DNA of 64,000 nt from Idiomarina loihiensis (GTDB lineage: Bacteria; Pseudomonadota; Gammaproteobacteria; Enterobacterales; Alteromonadaceae): positions 2,728,001 through 2,792,000 of the forward strand of contig NZ_CP074112.1 of assembly GCF_024584785.1 (NCBI RefSeq). Reading direction: 5' to 3'. Position numbers and translations under genes: made by a program. Positions 62,362 to 64,000 of the stretch are shown here, one piece after another. The notes under the pieces were generated by a model. That model saw only the letters and a list, made by a program, of their open reading frames with translations. It ran no database searches and had not been told where the DNA came from. The first letter of the stretch is position 1. Each line of letters begins with the position of its first letter.

Positions 62362-63118
62362 TCAGATGCCCTTTTTGGAGCACTTACTAGAATTACGAAC
62401 GCGGGTGCTACGAAGTCTGCTGGCGGTAGGTGTTATTTTTGCCCTGTTGGCGGCCTTTGCCAACGATCTATACCACTGGCTAGCGCTGCCTATGCTGGAG
62501 AGTTTGCCGCAGGGCACCAGTATGATAGCCACCGATGTGGCCACACCATTTTTCACCCCCTTCAAGTTGGTTTTAGTAGTAGCTATTGCATTGGCTATTC
62601 CATTTTTGCTGTGGCAGCTGTGGGGATTCATCGCTCCGGGTTTGTATAAACGCGAAAGGCGCTTAGTGGTGCCGCTGCTGTTAAGTAGTACGTTATTATT
62701 TTATGCTGGGGTGGCGTTTGCTTACTGGGTGGTGTTGCCGTTAGCCTTAAACTTTTTAGCTGGGGCCGCTCCAGAAGGGGTGACAGTAGCAACTGATATA
62801 GCTCGCTATTTAGACTTTGTGCTGGCCATTTTTATGGCGTTTGGGATTGCCTTTGAAACCCCAGTCGCTATTATTTTATTGGTTTGGAGTGGCGTAACAA
62901 GCGTCGCTGCATTGCGTGCTAAGCGAGCTTATGTCATTGTAATTGCTTTTATTGTGGGCATGATTCTGACACCACCGGATGTCATCTCACAAACGTTGCT
63001 TGCTATTCCAATGTGGTTATTGTTTGAACTTGGGCTAGTTATTGCAGGTCTATATCAAAAAGCGGGAGTTAAGCCAGCTGCTGACTCCGCCGATGCAACT
63101 AATACGAATGGGAAGTAG
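62354..63118 (+). CDS. tatC: Twin-arginine translocase subunit TatC
   Basis: The 254-residue protein has six membrane helices and the family marks [17 protein letters not shown] (cytoplasmic N-terminus with the conserved Glu), [28 protein letters not shown] and [24 protein letters not shown]. It is the signal-recognising core of the Tat translocase. ATG 62354 gives the normal N-terminus; the frame extends upstream inside tatB. Confidence 0.97.
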   Translation: MASQMPFLEHLLELRTRVLRSLLAVGVIFALLAAFANDLYHWLALPMLESLPQGTSMIATDVATPFFTPFKLVLVVAIALAIPFLLWQLWGFIAPGLYKRERRLVVPLLLSSTLLFYAGVAFAYWVVLPLALNFLAGAAPEGVTVATDIARYLDFVLAIFMAFGIAFETPVAIILLVWSGVTSVAALRAKRAYVIVIAFIVGMILTPPDVISQTLLAIPMWLLFELGLVIAGLYQKAGVKPAADSADATNTNGK

Positions 63119-63120
63119 CT

Positions 63121-63672
63121 ATGCGAAAGCTGATGTATGGGTTTGGAACAAGTGCGTTGATGTTGACGACAGTACTGACGGCCGCTTGGTCGGCGCCAGC
63201 AACGGCACAAACAGCAGTGGATGCTGAGTTGTTACGTTGTGCTGATATCAAGAATGCGTTACAGCGCTTGGTTTGTTTTGATGAACTCGCAGCACAAGTT
63301 ACCGTAGCGCAACGCGGTAGTGATGAGACTGCGGTAGCAGCTAGTGCGCCGGGTGCAAGTGGTATGAATCGCTCGGCCCGCGCGGCAGAGCGAAGCCAAG
63401 CTGATGTGAAGCAAAAATTTGGTAAGGAACATCGTACCGCAACCGAAGATGCCCCTGATCGACAGTACATTACGATTACCAAACTGGAACAAAATGCGCG
63501 CGGTTATTGGGTGGTTGAAACTGAAGATGGGCAAATCTGGGAGCAATCTGAGTCCGGAACATTTTTGTTTAAGGATGACGCACGCTACTACATTGAGCGT
63601 GGCGCCTTTACCAGTTTCTTCTTAAGTTACGAAGGCACCCCGCGACGGATTAAAGTGCGGCGCATCGATTAA
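63121..63672 (+). CDS. Exported protein of unknown function
   Basis: The 183-residue protein has a signal peptide (cleavage near ATAQT, about 29). The mature part starts with a two-cysteine helix segment LLRCADIKNALQRLVCFDELA. This resembles a motif seen at the start of several exported gammaproteobacterial proteins of unknown role, including some type VI-associated ones. After a low-complexity linker comes a beta-rich C-terminal domain (WVVETEDGQIWEQSE; GTPRRIKVRRID). It lies two bases after tatC and nine before tatD, so it is part of the tat operon here. I do not assign a function. Confidence 0.75.
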   Translation: MRKLMYGFGTSALMLTTVLTAAWSAPATAQTAVDAELLRCADIKNALQRLVCFDELAAQVTVAQRGSDETAVAASAPGASGMNRSARAAERSQADVKQKFGKEHRTATEDAPDRQYITITKLEQNARGYWVVETEDGQIWEQSESGTFLFKDDARYYIERGAFTSFFLSYEGTPRRIKVRRID

Positions 63673-63680
63673 CTCTAAGC

Positions 63681-64000
63681 ATGAGCGCATTACGCTGGTT
63701 TGATGTTGGGGTGAATTTAACCAATCCTAAGCTACTGGTGCAAGCCGAACAGGTCATTGCACGTGGCTTAGCCGCTGGCGTTGAGCGTCAACTGGTGATT
63801 GGTACTAATGTGTTTGAAAGCGAGCAGGCACTGGCTTTGTGTGAACGTTTTCCGCAGCAGTTGGTGGCCTGTGTTGGTATTCATCCACACGATGCGGCGG
63901 CTAGCCAGCCCACCGATTTAGCCCGACTACGAGAACTAGCTCAACATCCAGCGGTGGTAGCGATTGGTGAGTGCGGGTTAGATTTTAACCGCAATTACTC
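63681..64000 (+). CDS. tatD: TatD family metal-dependent hydrolase, 5' part
   Basis: The first 106 residues are inside the window; the gene runs off the end. WFDVGVNLTNPK, ACVGIHPHDAA (metal-binding His pair) and AIGECGLDFNRN (metal-binding Glu) are TatD DNase signatures. TatD enzymes act as 3'-5' exonucleases and quality-control DNases. Position after tatABC matches E. coli. The ATG at 63681 has no strong ribosome site and may rely on coupling with the gene nine bases upstream. Confidence 0.93.
   Translation, partial: MSALRWFDVGVNLTNPKLLVQAEQVIARGLAAGVERQLVIGTNVFESEQALALCERFPQQLVACVGIHPHDAAASQPTDLARLRELAQHPAVVAIGECGLDFNRNY

Overview
This window is chromosomal DNA of a free-living aerobic gammaproteobacterium, most likely from the Alteromonadales/Chromatiaceae side (Rheinheimera, Alkalimonas or Idiomarina relatives; genus is an inference). 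The evidence is the gene order gmk-rpoZ-spoT, trmH-recG and ubiE-ubiJ-ubiB-tatABC-tatD, MetJ-type and PhoB-type operators, many c-type cytochromes, and many cyclic-di-GMP proteins. Coding density is high: no gene-free stretch exceeds about 190 bases. No tRNA, rRNA, insertion sequence, prophage or CRISPR array was seen.

Layout. 1-4500: tail of a GGDEF gene, then a perfect Pho box in front of ppk-ppx (polyphosphate), convergent with upp. 4.5-13.5 kb: a lipoprotein cytochrome c, a membrane 7TMR-DISM diguanylate cyclase, a catalase-peroxidase with a signal peptide, a tsdBA-like thiosulfate/tetrathionate cytochrome pair, a porin, a lipoprotein and a broken globin-coupled diguanylate cyclase. 13.7-18.2 kb: a GST/flavin monooxygenase/hydrolase operon facing an EVE/LOG/lipoprotein block. 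18.3-30.5 kb: a photosensory and c-di-GMP region holding a heme oxygenase (biliverdin supply), a GAF-PAS-LOV-like-GGDEF-EAL protein, dgt, a methyltransferase, a GGDEF relic, yajQ, a 1528-residue CheB-CheR-coiled coil-PAS-GGDEF-EAL protein and, directly behind it, a bacteriophytochrome with no output domain. 30.5-33.9 kb: a MetJ-controlled methionine block (metX, homoserine dehydrogenase, metY). 34-43 kb: a lipoprotein hydrolase, a DASH-type cryptochrome, an OYE-family reductase, a MipA/OmpV protein, an NRAMP-like transporter and a TolB-propeller/amidohydrolase fusion. 43-64 kb: mostly housekeeping (M48 protease/lemA, gmk, rpoZ, spoT, ridA, a MetJ-linked NhaC-type transporter, GNAT-nitrilase, acyl-CoA ligase, M20 peptidase, pseudouridine synthase, trmH, recG, ubiE/J/B, tatABC, tatD).

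How parts fit. The 18-30 kb region looks like a light-to-c-di-GMP circuit. Heme oxygenase would make biliverdin for the phytochrome, whose gene abuts that of a bifunctional-looking diguanylate cyclase/phosphodiesterase also carrying chemotaxis-type methylesterase and methyltransferase domains. A second GGDEF-EAL protein has a LOV-like domain that keeps the photoactive cysteine, and YajQ, a proposed c-di-GMP binder, is divergent from the hub gene. A DASH cryptochrome lies 4.5 kb further on. Two GGDEF genes have decayed nearby, so c-di-GMP gene content appears to be turning over here. Three MetJ-like operators tie metX-hom, metY and a distant NhaC-family transporter into one predicted regulon. 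The sulfur and phosphate links (tsdBA, PhoB site at ppk) suggest a versatile aquatic lifestyle.

All functional calls rest on reading motifs by eye; no database search was run.
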